From JAHECQ01 sp963775125 (GTDB lineage: Bacteria > Actinomycetota > Acidimicrobiia > Acidimicrobiales > SZUA-35), in NCBI GenBank assembly GCA_963775125.1, contig CAVZHQ010000007.1, positions 496,001 to 560,000 of the forward strand: a stretch of DNA of 64,000 nt. The letters run 5' to 3'. Shown in pieces: positions 1-9,974 of this stretch (positions are counted from its first letter, which is position 1; each line of letters begins with the position of its first letter). The translations under genes and the position numbers were made by a program. The notes under the pieces are model-generated. The model had not been told where the DNA came from. It was given only the letters and a program-made list of their open reading frames with translations, and did not search any database.

Positions 1-2
1 GA

Positions 3-233
3 ACGACGCTCGCGGTCTTTCCCATCGCCAACGTCGTGCCGGTCGCCAAACGCAGCGGGGCCAAGGTCATCATCGTCAACGGCAGCCCAACCGAAATGGA
101 CTCGCTGGCCGACGTCGTCGTGCGAGGGTCCATCAGCGAGGTCCTCCCAGCGATCCTGGCGCCCCCGCCGCACCGGCAAGGGGCCACAGGACCGCCGGGT
201 GACACAGGACCAGGAGGGCAGGTCAATTGTTGA
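3..233 (+). CDS. Sir2-type NAD-dependent protein deacylase, C-terminal fragment
   Basis: The frame is open from the left edge and stops with TGA at 231, so only the C-terminal 76 residues are present. They read TTLAVFPIANVVPVAKR and then GAKVIIVNGSPTEMDSLAD. This matches the end of the Rossmann domain of sirtuins, where a GTSxxVxP segment is followed by the strand carrying IIN and T that contacts NAD. The catalytic His and the zinc Cys pairs would lie upstream, outside the window. The tail after residue 55 is Gly/Pro-rich and looks unstructured. The product would remove acyl groups from lysines using NAD. The family call rests on this short C-terminal match only. Confidence 0.7.
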   Translation, partial: TTLAVFPIANVVPVAKRSGAKVIIVNGSPTEMDSLADVVVRGSISEVLPAILAPPPHRQGATGPPGDTGPGGQVNC

Positions 234-235
234 CC

Positions 236-263
236 TTGCAAGTAGGCTTTTGGAGAGTAGGCT
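236..263 (+). promoter_or_regulatory. Putative leaderless promoter of the moeZ-like gene
   Basis: TTGCAA at 236-241 and TAGGCT at 258-263 are separated by 16 nt, and the ATG follows 6 nt after the TAGGCT with no Shine-Dalgarno. A second TAGGCT lies at 243-248, inside a 9-bp direct repeat AGTAGGCTT. Confidence 0.5.
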
Positions 264-269
264 TCCGCC

Positions 270-1445
270 ATGCCTAGTTTCCGTGAAGTCCTCGCCGCCA
301 CCAAGGCCCAGATCGCCGAAGTAGACACGGCCCAGGCCGAAGTGCTCCGGGCCGCCGGAGCGGTCGTCCTCGACGTCCGAGAGCCGGACGAAGTTGCTCA
401 GGGTGTCATCCCCGGCGCCATCGCCGTCGTCCGAGGCAACCTCGAGGCGCAGATCGAGAACCGCATCCCGGACAAGTCGACCAAGCTGGTCGTGCATTGC
501 GCGGGCGGTGTGCGATCCGCCTTCGCCGCCAAGTCGCTCGCCGAGCTCGGCTACACCGACGTCGTCTCGATGGACGGCGGATTCAACAAGTGGAAGGACG
601 AGGGCCGTGAGTGGTTCGTCCCCACCTCCCTCAACGCCGACCAGCGCAACCGGTACAGCCGTCACCTGTTGTTGCCCGAGGTCGGCGAGGACGGCCAGAT
701 CAAGCTGCTGAACGCCAAGGTGTTGTTGCTGGGCGCCGGTGGCCTGGGTTCGCCCGCTGCGCTCTACCTGGCCGCGGCCGGCGTCGGAACGCTCGGCATC
801 GTCGACATGGATGTCGTCGACGAGTCGAACCTCCAACGACAGATTTTGCACAACCTCGAGCGTGTCGGGATGCGGAAGGTCGATTCGGCCAAGAAGACCA
901 TCGAGCTCATGAACCCCGACATCGTGGTCAACACCTACGATGCCCGACTCAGCGCGGCCAACATCCTCGACATTCTCCAGGGTTACGACGTCGTCATCGA
1001 CGGCGCCGACAACTTCCCGTCGCGTTACATCCTCAACGACGCCTCCGTGAAGTTGGGCATCCCCGTGGTGCACGGCTCCATCTTCCGGTTCGAAGGCCAG
1101 GTCACGGTGTTCGATCCGCTGAACGGACCGACCTATCGCGACCTCCTGCCCGAGCCTCCTCCGGCCGAGCTGGCCCCGAGCTGCGCCGAAGCCGGCGTCC
1201 TCGGTGTCCTCCCCGGCATCGTCGGCTCGATTCAGGCCCTCGAGGCCATCAAGCTGATCTTGGGTCTCGGCGACTCGCTGCGCGGTCGCCTGCTCGCATT
1301 CGACGCCCTCGAGATGTCGTTCCGCGAGTACAAGCTCAACATCGATCCCGACAATCAGGTCACGTTCGCCAATCGCGAACTGATCGAGGTCGTCGAGCTC
1401 GACGGTCTGTGCATGCCCCACGTCCTCGAGCCGGCGTTGGCTTGA
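270..1445 (+). CDS. moeZ: Rhodanese-MoeZ/MoeB adenylyltransferase fusion
   Basis: This 391-residue protein would adenylate and sulfurylate the C-terminal Gly-Gly of small sulfur-carrier proteins (MoaD/ThiS/CysO type). Residues 1-115 are a rhodanese domain with the active-site loop CAGGVRS (Cys77) that would carry a persulfide. Residues about 125-380 are an E1/ThiF domain with LGAGGLGSP near 154, DGADNF and SCAEAGVLGVLPG. The zinc CxxC pairs of E. coli MoeB are absent (PTYRDLLPEPPP replaces PCYRCLFPEPPP), which is normal for mycobacterial MoeZ. In MoeZ the rhodanese domain is C-terminal, but here it is N-terminal. The gene sits behind its own promoter and its stop overlaps the TTG start of the next gene. 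Confidence 0.85.
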   Translation: MPSFREVLAATKAQIAEVDTAQAEVLRAAGAVVLDVREPDEVAQGVIPGAIAVVRGNLEAQIENRIPDKSTKLVVHCAGGVRSAFAAKSLAELGYTDVVSMDGGFNKWKDEGREWFVPTSLNADQRNRYSRHLLLPEVGEDGQIKLLNAKVLLLGAGGLGSPAALYLAAAGVGTLGIVDMDVVDESNLQRQILHNLERVGMRKVDSAKKTIELMNPDIVVNTYDARLSAANILDILQGYDVVIDGADNFPSRYILNDASVKLGIPVVHGSIFRFEGQVTVFDPLNGPTYRDLLPEPPPAELAPSCAEAGVLGVLPGIVGSIQALEAIKLILGLGDSLRGRLLAFDALEMSFREYKLNIDPDNQVTFANRELIEVVELDGLCMPHVLEPALA

Positions 1446-4030
1446 CGTTCCTCCGCCGCGTTCGGGTCCAGGCTCTCCTGGCGGTAACGGCGCTCCTTGC
1501 GCCGAATCCGCTCGGGGCGACCCTCATACACCCCCGCCTGACCCAACCGGCAGCCAGTTACCGAAGCGACTCGTTCGAGATCACGCAATTCGAGTTGTCC
1601 GTTCCGTCCACCGGCGTGGTCGGCGCCCGAGGGGCGCTGGCCACGCCGGTGTCGTTCGATCCTCCCGACGATGCGACGATGTTGCTCCTCGCCTCGTCCG
1701 GGGCCGCGCCGCAGGACGTTGCGGGCCTCCAGATTCGGAGCCGGACGGCCGGCCAGTGGTCACCGTGGACTGCGCTCGAAGGTGCCGAGGAAGACGCACC
1801 TGACGGTGAGCCGGGACAAGAAGGCTGGAGCCCGGACGGAGCGCCAGTCGGCATCGGCCCGGTGTGGATCGGGGCCGACGCGGAAGAGGTGCAGATCGCC
1901 GGCCTGATCTCGGGCGCCGACCGCGCCGTGAGCGTCGAAGCGCTCGCTCCGCTCGATCGGTCGGCGGACGACTTCGTACAAGCTGACCCGCCTCCGCAGA
2001 GCGCCGCGCTCGTACGCGGCCAGCCCGCAATCCAGTCGCGGGCTGCGTGGGCCGACCGCGGGTACGAATGCCCGGAAGGTCCTCGCTACGCCTCCAACGT
2101 CCGAGCAGGCGTCGTCCACCACACGGTCACCACGAACGCGTACAGCCAAGCCGACGTTCCGAGCATTCTCCGTGGCATCTATCGCCTGCACGTCGACGTC
2201 AACGGCTGGTGCGACATTGCCTACAACTTCCTGATCGACCGCTTCGGCACGATCTGGGAAGGACGCAGCGGCGGCATCGATCGGCCGGTCGTCGGTGGCC
2301 ACAGCAAGGGACTGAACAACGGAACGTTCGGCGTGGCGCTCATCGGCCAACACCAGGCGGGCGTCAGCCCGGCGGCTGCCGCGGTTCCGACCGCGTCCCT
2401 TGCCTCACTCGAAGCCGTGATCGGTTGGAAGTTCGCATTGCACGGCGTCGATCCCAACGGAACCACCTGGGTGCAGAACCGCAATCCCGACCGGGTGGGT
2501 GCCCGGTTCGCCTACCTCGCCTGGGTCCAGATCCCCACCCTCGTCGGGCACCGGGAACTGGTCGAGACCTCCTGTCCGGGCAGTCACGCCTTCCCGCAGA
2601 TCGGCGGGATTCGGTCGAGGCTGATGGCCGGGCGAGTCGGTCCCGTACCGCACGCCTTCCCCGGTCACGAGCCCTACGAGCACGGCCCCGGCTTCGTCAC
2701 CCTCGACGAGTTCGGCGGCCTTCGCCCCGGCGGGAGCGCCCGCTCCTTCGGCGGCGTCGCCGTCCCCGCCGGGACCGCGGCAATCGCCGTCGATGGTGGA
2801 GCCGACGGTGGGTACATCCTGGCCTCGAACGGAACCCTGCTCGCCTACGGCTCCTCGCCCGCAGTGGGCGGTACCCCGGCCGGCGGGAACCGGCCGGTCG
2901 ACGTCGTCGTCCGTTCCAGCGGTTCCGGCGGTTGGCTGCTCGACGCCAACGGTTCGCTGCACGCCTTCGGCGGAGCGGCCGCGGTGGCTGCGGCTCCGGC
3001 CGGGGGTTCGGCCCTCGCGGCCGATCTCGACGACGCCGGCAAGGGCTACGTGCTCGCGGCCAACGGCTTGCACGCAGTGGGTGGTGCACCGGCTCGCTCA
3101 CTGAACGTCGCCAACGCGGTCTCGGTGGCGGTCCGCAGCGATCGCGCCAGCGGCTGGGTGCTCGACTCCGGTGGTCGACTGACGCCGTTCGGCGGAGCGC
3201 CCGGTTGGCAGCCGGCGGCCGGCATCGGCACGGCACAGGCAGTGATCGTCGGGACCAACGACCGGGGTGGTTGGGTGACGGACACCGAGGGACGCATCAT
3301 CCCCTTCGGCGACGAACGCCGCATCCTGCCCACCTCGACCACGGTTGGTGTCGGACACACGGTCGATGCCGCGCTCGTCAGCTGGGTCACCGATGACTCT
3401 TCGGACCTCATCCGGTTCACCAAGGCCCTCAGCACGCTGTTCCTCGGAACCACCGACCCGGTCTCCGCCGACATCCTGGCCACCCGGGTGGTCTGGCAGT
3501 CCCGCAGCGCCGTCGTCGACGAACTGGCACGGTCCGAGCCATGGGCGGGCAAGGTCGTCGACCAGATGTACCTCGACGTTCTCGGCCGCGGCCCGGACGC
3601 GGCCGGTCGCTCGTTCTGGGTGCAGCGCCTCCGGGCCGGGTTGCGGGTGCAGGACATGGGCGCCTTCTTCTACGGGTCAGCCGAGTACTACCGATCGGCG
3701 GGAAGCAACCAGGGATACGTGACTCGGCTGTATCTGGCCTTGCTGCGCCGCGCGCCGGACCAGGCCGGTCTCGACTACTGGGTCGGCCAACTGAACGCCG
3801 GACGAGCAGCGACCGACATCACCATTGGCTTCTACCAGTCGCCCGAGTCGCGGCAATCGCGTGTCATCGGCCTGTACCAACAGGTCCTGCGCCGAAATCC
3901 CGACGGTGGTGGGCTAGCGTTCTGGGCAGACCAATTGCTGTCCGCCGACGACATCGCGCTCGCGGTGAACCTCGCCGGGTCGACGGAGTACTACGAACTC
4001 GTCACCGGAAGCGGCGGACCGGAGGATTAG
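1442..4030 (+). CDS. Secreted PGRP-type N-acetylmuramoyl-L-alanine amidase with DUF4214 repeats
   Basis: The start is TTG at 1442, overlapping the moeZ stop as TTGA. It gives a clean signal peptide (basic MTFLRRVRV, then a hydrophobic core to about residue 27) and an 862-residue protein. Residues about 205-395 are a peptidoglycan-recognition amidase domain. Its zinc ligands are visible in VVHHTVT near 225, and as His and Cys in GHRELVETSCPG near 370-380. Residues about 435-630 are Gly-rich repeats of the kind GGYILASNGTLLAYG, likely a beta-propeller. Residues about 655-855 carry three DUF4214 units (YLDVLGRGPDAAGRSFW). The role would be cleavage of, or binding to, peptidoglycan at the cell surface. 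It is followed 6 nt later by a SpoIID gene with the same C-terminal module. Confidence 0.82.
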   Translation: MTFLRRVRVQALLAVTALLAPNPLGATLIHPRLTQPAASYRSDSFEITQFELSVPSTGVVGARGALATPVSFDPPDDATMLLLASSGAAPQDVAGLQIRSRTAGQWSPWTALEGAEEDAPDGEPGQEGWSPDGAPVGIGPVWIGADAEEVQIAGLISGADRAVSVEALAPLDRSADDFVQADPPPQSAALVRGQPAIQSRAAWADRGYECPEGPRYASNVRAGVVHHTVTTNAYSQADVPSILRGIYRLHVDVNGWCDIAYNFLIDRFGTIWEGRSGGIDRPVVGGHSKGLNNGTFGVALIGQHQAGVSPAAAAVPTASLASLEAVIGWKFALHGVDPNGTTWVQNRNPDRVGARFAYLAWVQIPTLVGHRELVETSCPGSHAFPQIGGIRSRLMAGRVGPVPHAFPGHEPYEHGPGFVTLDEFGGLRPGGSARSFGGVAVPAGTAAIAVDGGADGGYILASNGTLLAYGSSPAVGGTPAGGNRPVDVVVRSSGSGGWLLDANGSLHAFGGAAAVAAAPAGGSALAADLDDAGKGYVLAANGLHAVGGAPARSLNVANAVSVAVRSDRASGWVLDSGGRLTPFGGAPGWQPAAGIGTAQAVIVGTNDRGGWVTDTEGRIIPFGDERRILPTSTTVGVGHTVDAALVSWVTDDSSDLIRFTKALSTLFLGTTDPVSADILATRVVWQSRSAVVDELARSEPWAGKVVDQMYLDVLGRGPDAAGRSFWVQRLRAGLRVQDMGAFFYGSAEYYRSAGSNQGYVTRLYLALLRRAPDQAGLDYWVGQLNAGRAATDITIGFYQSPESRQSRVIGLYQQVLRRNPDGGGLAFWADQLLSADDIALAVNLAGSTEYYELVTGSGGPED

Positions 4031-4036
4031 CCTGAC

Positions 4037-5908
4037 ATGACCATGATTTCGCGCTTGGCAGCTGTCGCACTTCTCGTGGGTTCGTTGGTGACCGTGTCGT
4101 TCGGCGTCGTCGTCGACGCACGCCCCGTCGCCGCTCAGGAGACCCTCCCGCTTCCCGTCACCGTCTCGGGGCGCGGTTGGGGACACGGTCGAGGACTCGG
4201 CCAGTACGGGGCTCAGGGCTACGCCGCCGACCATGCCTGGACCTCGGCCCAGATTCTCGACCATTTCTACGGCGGCACGACGGCCGGCCAGATCCCTGCG
4301 GATGCTCCGGTCAACCCAGCGGCGGTTCGTGTCGACCTGCGGAGCCAGCAGGGCCAGTCGCTTCGCGTGAGCCTGGCCGCCGGGACCATCCTGGTTCGGT
4401 CCACCGATGGCGTCGACCGTTGGGCTCACCAAGGAAGCGTCCGGCTCTCGGTCGTCGGATCCGGCATCCGGCTCGAGACTTCGTCAGGGTGTGACGGGAC
4501 CTGGACCGAAGCGTTCACCACGACCGAGTTCAGCGCTCTCGACCTCGTCGCGGCCCCGTCGGCGGGCGGCCCCGACGGCCTCATGCGGGTCTGCTACGCC
4601 GACGGATCCAGCACCTGGTACCCCGGCTATCTACGGTTCAGTTCGAACCCGATACGCACCGTCAACATCGTCACCATCGAGGAGTACCTGCGGGGTGTCG
4701 TTCCCTCCGAGGTCCCCGCCGGTTGGCACCCTGCTGCGCTCGAAGCCCAGGCCGTTGCCGCTCGTTCGTACGCGATGGCAGGCGACACCCGCCAGCTGCC
4801 GTACGCCGATACGTGCGACACCATTCTCTGTCAGGTGTACGGCGGCTACTTCCGCAACACGGCGGCGCGGGGCATGGTCAGTACGGTCACGCCCACCACC
4901 GATGCTGCCGTGGCGGCGACGGCCGGTTTGGTCCGGTTGACCGGCGCCAGCATCGCTCGTACCGAGTTCTCCAGCAGTACCGGTGGGTACACCGCCGGTG
5001 GCGCGTTCCCGGCGGTCCCGGACGTGGGTGACGCCACGGCGTCCAATCCCAATCGCACCTGGTCGTTGATCGTCGATCTCCGACCGTTCATCACCGCCCA
5101 GGGCAAGGGAGAACTCATCGGAGTGGACGTCGCTCGCACTGGGCTCGGTGCCGACGGAGGACGGGCGACCTCGGTCACCTTCCGATTCGCCGGCGGGTCC
5201 ACGACGATGACGGGCGACGCCGCTCGGCGGGCGTTCGGTCTCAAGTCCGACTGGTTCACCTTCGGACCGATTCCCGTGGCGGCGGTGACCGCGGCCAACT
5301 ACGTCAACGCCAGCTATCAACTCTTCATTCGGCGTCAGCCAACAGATGGCGAGCGATCAGCGTGGGTCGAGAACCTACGACGGGGCGTCGCCCGCACCGC
5401 GTTGACGCAGGCCCTTGCCCGTTCCGACGAGTGGGCCGGGGTCATGATCGACGATCTCTATGTCGATGTCTTCGGCCGGCCTGCGGACCCGGGCGGCAAG
5501 GCGTACTGGCTCGGGCGCATGCGATCCGGACTCCGCTTCGAGGCGGTAGCGGCCAACTTCTACGGCTCGGCCGAGTACTTCCAGCGGTCGGGTAGCACCA
5601 ACGCCGGTCTCGTCGCCGCCCTCTACAGCGACATCCTCGGTCGAGCCCCCGATGCTGCGGGTCTCGCCTATTGGTCCGGTTTGCTCGACCAGGGGCGAGC
5701 AACTCCTGGCGGTGTCTCCACCGGCTTCTTCGCCTCGATCGAGTCCCGGCAGGATCGGGTTCGCCGGGTCTACCTGTCGGTGTTGGGTCGAGAACCCGAT
5801 GCCGCCGGCGGAGCGCACTGGGCGCAGTCGCTCCTCTCGGTCGACGACGTCAACCTCGCAGCGCTCCTCGCCGCATCCGACGAGTTCTACGGTCGGGCCC
5901 AGGGCTAG
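4037..5908 (+). CDS. Secreted SpoIID/LytB-domain protein with DUF4214 repeats
   Basis: The 623-residue protein starts with a signal peptide (hydrophobic residues 7-27, cleavage likely after PVAAQ). It opens with the SpoIID signature GRGWGHGRGLGQYGAQGYA at about 47-65. The core motif EEYLRGVVPSEVPAGWHPAAL lies near 215, followed by QAVAARSYA and SSTGGYT. Known SpoIID proteins are lytic transglycosylases that act on denuded glycan, and the LytB relatives are amidase enhancers. Residues about 418-620 are three DUF4214 units closely resembling those of the preceding amidase gene. The two genes are 6 nt apart and probably cotranscribed, so a muropeptide-processing pair at the surface is likely. 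There is no sign of sporulation genes. Confidence 0.85.
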   Translation: MTMISRLAAVALLVGSLVTVSFGVVVDARPVAAQETLPLPVTVSGRGWGHGRGLGQYGAQGYAADHAWTSAQILDHFYGGTTAGQIPADAPVNPAAVRVDLRSQQGQSLRVSLAAGTILVRSTDGVDRWAHQGSVRLSVVGSGIRLETSSGCDGTWTEAFTTTEFSALDLVAAPSAGGPDGLMRVCYADGSSTWYPGYLRFSSNPIRTVNIVTIEEYLRGVVPSEVPAGWHPAALEAQAVAARSYAMAGDTRQLPYADTCDTILCQVYGGYFRNTAARGMVSTVTPTTDAAVAATAGLVRLTGASIARTEFSSSTGGYTAGGAFPAVPDVGDATASNPNRTWSLIVDLRPFITAQGKGELIGVDVARTGLGADGGRATSVTFRFAGGSTTMTGDAARRAFGLKSDWFTFGPIPVAAVTAANYVNASYQLFIRRQPTDGERSAWVENLRRGVARTALTQALARSDEWAGVMIDDLYVDVFGRPADPGGKAYWLGRMRSGLRFEAVAANFYGSAEYFQRSGSTNAGLVAALYSDILGRAPDAAGLAYWSGLLDQGRATPGGVSTGFFASIESRQDRVRRVYLSVLGREPDAAGGAHWAQSLLSVDDVNLAALLAASDEFYGRAQG

Positions 5909-5935
5909 CTGCAGGCCGGCTGGAGCGCGTCGACG

Positions 5936-7156
5936 TCAGGACGCCGTCGCTGCTACGGCGTAGCGGAGCTCGGCGGCCGCTCGAGCCCACGTGAACGAGT
6001 GCGGTACTTCGCGGGCTCGCTCGAGGATGTCTGCCCGGAGCTGATCGTCTCCCAGGATGCGTTCGATCCCGTCGGCCAACGCCTTGGGCGTGGGGTCGAC
6101 CACCAGGCCGGCCCCGGTCTCCTCGACCAGGTCGACCAGGCCACCACCGTCTCGGCACACGATGACCGGCCGTTGCCACAACATGCCCTCGAGGGCGGTG
6201 AGGCCGTAGTCCTCCCGGAAGGCGGGGGCGACGACCACCGACGCTCCTGCGTACGAACGGTTCCGCTCGTCATCGCTCACGTTGCCGAGGAACCGGTTGG
6301 GAGATCCGTCGGGCTGGGAGCGGCGGGTCTGCTGCCCGCGGACGGTCTGCATCCAGAACCGTTCCGGATCGGGGTCAGAGGCGAGCGAAGGGTCCTCGAT
6401 GAGGCGCTCGTCGAGGCCACGAACGAAGTCGAGGCGTCCGCCGGTCCCGATGAACTCGATGGGTCGGACCGGGCCCGGGCGAGCCGCCAACAGATGCCCG
6501 GTGGCGACGAGAAGCTCGGTTCGTTTGGGCCACTCGTGGCGGCTGACGCAGACGACTGGCCCAGCTGGGGACCAGGCCGGCGGGTCGTCCGGCACTTCGG
6601 TGAGCGCTGGTGCGTGCAACAGCGACGTCATGGCCGACGGAATCGACCAGTACTCGGCCAGCCGTGAGCTGCACTCACTCGACCCTGCAAGCCAGTGTTT
6701 GACGTTGCCGACGAAGGTGCGGTCGATCGCCTGCACTTCCTCGGACGCAATTCGGTGGAGCCGCGGGGCGATCTCGCCCATGCGGCTGTAGCGCTCGGAG
6801 AGATCGTAGAAGACGCGCGCCTGGTGATAGAAGAGCGCGAGGACCCGAGGATGATCGACGAGGAACGTGGGGGGTTGGGTGCTGAGCACCAGGTCATAGC
6901 GGCTGAGGTCGAGACGCCGGACGTCCTCGACCAACGCGGCGTAGGTGAAGAACCCGGTGTGGTCGTGCCAGACGCGCACGGCGGTGCTGTTGCCGAATAC
7001 CGCTCTCGGCCAGAGCAGCGCCGGCAGTGCCTGCTCCTCGACCTGGTGCCCTTCGTCGATCAGCAGACCGATGATGCGTTCGAGCAGTCGTTCGAAGCCG
7101 CCCATCACTCCGTAGTCGGGCTTGACCACCGCAATCTTCAGGCGCCCTTGGGTCAT
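5936..7156 (-). CDS. GT4-family glycosyltransferase
   Basis: This 406-residue protein has the GT-B layout. The N-terminal domain begins KIAVVKPDYGVMGGFERL, with a Gly-rich loop for the acceptor side. The C-terminal domain has VVCVSRHEWPKR and the nucleotide-sugar signature EDYGLTALEGM (the E-x7-E motif of GT4). There is no signal or membrane segment, so it acts in the cytoplasm. ATG at 7156 overlaps the stop of the preceding gene as ATGA, so translation is coupled. It is the last gene of the 17158 to 5936 operon. Its N-terminal half resembles those of the two double glycosyltransferases upstream, which suggests duplication. The sugar and acceptor cannot be read from sequence. Confidence 0.85.
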   Translation of the reverse strand: MTQGRLKIAVVKPDYGVMGGFERLLERIIGLLIDEGHQVEEQALPALLWPRAVFGNSTAVRVWHDHTGFFTYAALVEDVRRLDLSRYDLVLSTQPPTFLVDHPRVLALFYHQARVFYDLSERYSRMGEIAPRLHRIASEEVQAIDRTFVGNVKHWLAGSSECSSRLAEYWSIPSAMTSLLHAPALTEVPDDPPAWSPAGPVVCVSRHEWPKRTELLVATGHLLAARPGPVRPIEFIGTGGRLDFVRGLDERLIEDPSLASDPDPERFWMQTVRGQQTRRSQPDGSPNRFLGNVSDDERNRSYAGASVVVAPAFREDYGLTALEGMLWQRPVIVCRDGGGLVDLVEETGAGLVVDPTPKALADGIERILGDDQLRADILERAREVPHSFTWARAAAELRYAVAATAS

Positions 7157-9964
7157 TGGTGTTCCAGCTCGGCCCGGGTTTCCAACTCGTCGAGCCGATC
7201 CTGAAGACGTTGATTGTCCTTACGGAGCGCTTCGACCTTGATGGCCAATTGGGTGACGGCGTCGATCATCGCCTCGTTGTAGTTCAGCTGCTCGTTGGAG
7301 ATGAGTTGTCCGGCTCGGACGAGAACCCGTTTCGGGAACCGCAGACGGGCGGCGTCGGGGATGAGCCGACCGACGTGACGGTTCTCGGTGGCCTGCTTGA
7401 TGCTTTCCTGAATGAGCGGATCCACAATGGCTGCTTTCGAACTTGGGTCGGTGGTTCGGGCCAGCCTTCCGACGGCTCGGATGGTGGCCTCGATCGGATC
7501 GATGGGAGGCGGCGGGGTCTCGGCCAGGATGACGGGAGTTCGCGGTCGTTGCCGTGTTCCGGTGGGCAGAGTGGCGCCGGGTCCCACACCGGCCGTCGAG
7601 AGCACGAAATCGGCCCACGTCCGGGCCAAGTGGTGCCAGTCGAACCGCTGCTCGACCAGCTCTCGTCCCCGGGCGATTCGGTTCTGTTGGGCCCGAAGGT
7701 CGTCCGGGTCGGTGCCGACCATGAGGTCGAGTCCTGCGACGAAGCCACGGACCGTCGGGTCACAGACGACAACGGCGGCGGCCGGTTCGTCCAGACCGCG
7801 GGCACCGACCTCGGTGGTGAGGACCGGAGTGCCTACCGAGAGGTAGTCGAAGACCTTCAGGTTGCTGCCGCCGCCGGAGATCATCGGGTTGAGCAGCGAC
7901 CGTGGCCCCGGCGAGCAATGGCCACAGAAGGCTCTCGGCGAAGATGGCAATGAGATGGACGTTCTCGGGGATGGGCTCGCCCGCGAACTCGCTGGTGTGG
8001 CTGCCGGCGAGCACGAAGACCCAGTCGGGTCGTTGGCGGGCTACGTCGAGCAACAACCGAGCGGCGTCGATGTTGGGTGGATGCCAGGACCCGATGAACA
8101 CGCCGAGCGGTCGTTCGTCGTCGGGATCGAATCCTGCGACGCCGAGAATCTCCTGCCGGGCCAACGACGCCTGGTGCGCCGTCTTCACCGGAAGAGCGGC
8201 GGCATCGACGCCGTTGGGTACGACCAGGCCGGCGACGCCGGGTTTGGCTGCCTGGAGCTGGACGAGGTCGGATTCGGTGCAGGCAACCACGGCCGCGGCC
8301 CGGCGTGTGGCGTCGATCTCGGTGGCCCTCACCCGTTCGGCCAGCCATCGGCCGGCGTCGTTGTCGGGGAGCATTGCGGCCTTGAACCGCGTTTCGAAGT
8401 TCTGCGACTCGTGGAGCAGCGGCACGGCGAGGTCGTGCGGGAGGGCAGGCACGAGGAACGGATGCGAGGCGACGACTACATCGGTGTCGATCAGTTGTCG
8501 ACGTAGCTCGTCGTCGAATGCCGGCGTGGCCGCCACCAACTCTCCGGCGGTGATGTCGTCGACCGGGAGCTTCAACAGCGCGTAGATGTCGTCCTCGGCC
8601 TCTCGCTGTGCAATCGAACGGGGAATCTCGACCTGGACGAGCCCGGGTTCGAGCACCCGCCGTCGCACACGATCCGACGCCGACGACGGCACGAGCACCG
8701 TGACGTCGGCGTGCGCGGCCAAGCCGGCGCTCAGGTGCCGAAGTCGGCGTTGTCCTCCCCCGATGGCCGGTTCGATCGGGTAGGTGCTGAGTACCAACGC
8801 CTTCGGACGGTTCGCTGCGCCGAGCGACTCGACCGCACCGAGCGACTCGATCAGGTCGAGCAGCGGATCGAACGAGATGCCGGCTACTCGCCGGCGGGCG
8901 TTGAGACCGATGGTCCAGCGAGCGAACGGGTCATGGGCGAGATGGGCCATCGCTCCGGCGATGGCCTGCGGATCAGGCCGGACGAGCATGCCGTTGACGC
9001 CGTGCTCGACCAATTCGGTGGGCCCACCGCTGTCCACGGTGGTCACGACCGGGGTGCCCGCAGACATGGCCTCGGCGGCGATGTACCCATAGTCCTCGTG
9101 GAACGGCGTGAACACCACGCCCGTCGCTTCCCGGTACAGCGACCGAAGTTCCTCATCGGAGACCCGACCGACGAAGGTGACCCTGGCGTCGGGCTCGGCC
9201 AGCTGCTCGAGTCGAGCCCGATCGGGTCCGTCGCCGGCGATGATCAGCTCGACGTTCGGGTCCTTGAAGGCAGCCAACGCTTCGAGCACGAGATCGATGC
9301 GTTTGGGGGGATCGAGCCGGCTGACGGCCAGAAAGCGACCGGCGCTCGGCGGGTGTCCGATCGGATCGGCCAGGCACGCCGTCGCCAGATCGCTCTCGGG
9401 GTGCACGACGAGGACGGGTTGGTCGGCTGGGAGATACCCGTCGCGGCCTGCGACCTCCTCGGAGATCGCGGCGAACCGTGCGACCTGGCCGAAGGCGATG
9501 CGATCGAGGGCGTGGATTGCTGCCCGGGCGAACGGCCCGGGAAATGCTGCTCGTTCGGGGAAGCGTTCGAGCAGGCTGCGGGCGACGTCGATGAGGTCGG
9601 CTGCGCTACCGGCGTTCGCCAGAGCCGTGTCGTCGTCCGGACCATCATCGGTCGCCAGCGTGTCGGGGTAGGTGTCGTACAGTCCCCGAAGGGGGTGAAG
9701 GAGGTAGACGAGATGGCGTGGATGCCGGACCATCCACGCCGGGTATTTCCCCGTGACGACCACGTCGAAGCGTGACACATCGAGACGCAAGAACGTCTCG
9801 TAGGCGTCGAGCACCTCGGCCAGTGTTGCTTCGGGCGTGGGGACAGCCACCAGTTCGACATCGTGGCCGCGCTCGATCAGACGTCGCCGCAGGGTTTGCC
9901 ACAAGCGTTCCGCCCCGCCGGTCACGTTTCCCGGTGCAACCGGGGTGATGATGCCGACCTTCAT
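7153..9964 (-). CDS. Tandem double glycosyltransferase with C-terminal coiled coil (one-base frameshift)
   Basis: Two GT-B modules lie in one polypeptide of about 936 residues. The first begins MKVGIITPVAPGNVTGGAER at 9964 and has EDYGYIAAEAMSAGTPVVT. The second begins near ALVLSTYPIEPAIGGGQRRL and carries the donor-site motif SGGGSNLKVFDYLSVGTPVL. A tail of about 100 residues ends in a charged heptad coiled coil (EALRKDNQRLQDRLDELETR). The frame breaks near 7897-7905. GCC ACG GTC must lose one base to continue as CTG CTC AAC CCG, after which the conserved NPMISGGGSN follows. This is one of eight such single-base interruptions in the window and is probably a sequence error. The gene is coupled to the next by ATGA at 7153-7156. 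Confidence 0.75.
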
Positions 9965-9974
9965 CGGACCGTGC

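Noticed and set aside
611..1441. In-frame upstream extension of the PGRP amidase
   Set aside because: It would run through moeZ in another frame, and the TTG at 1442 gives a proper signal peptide.
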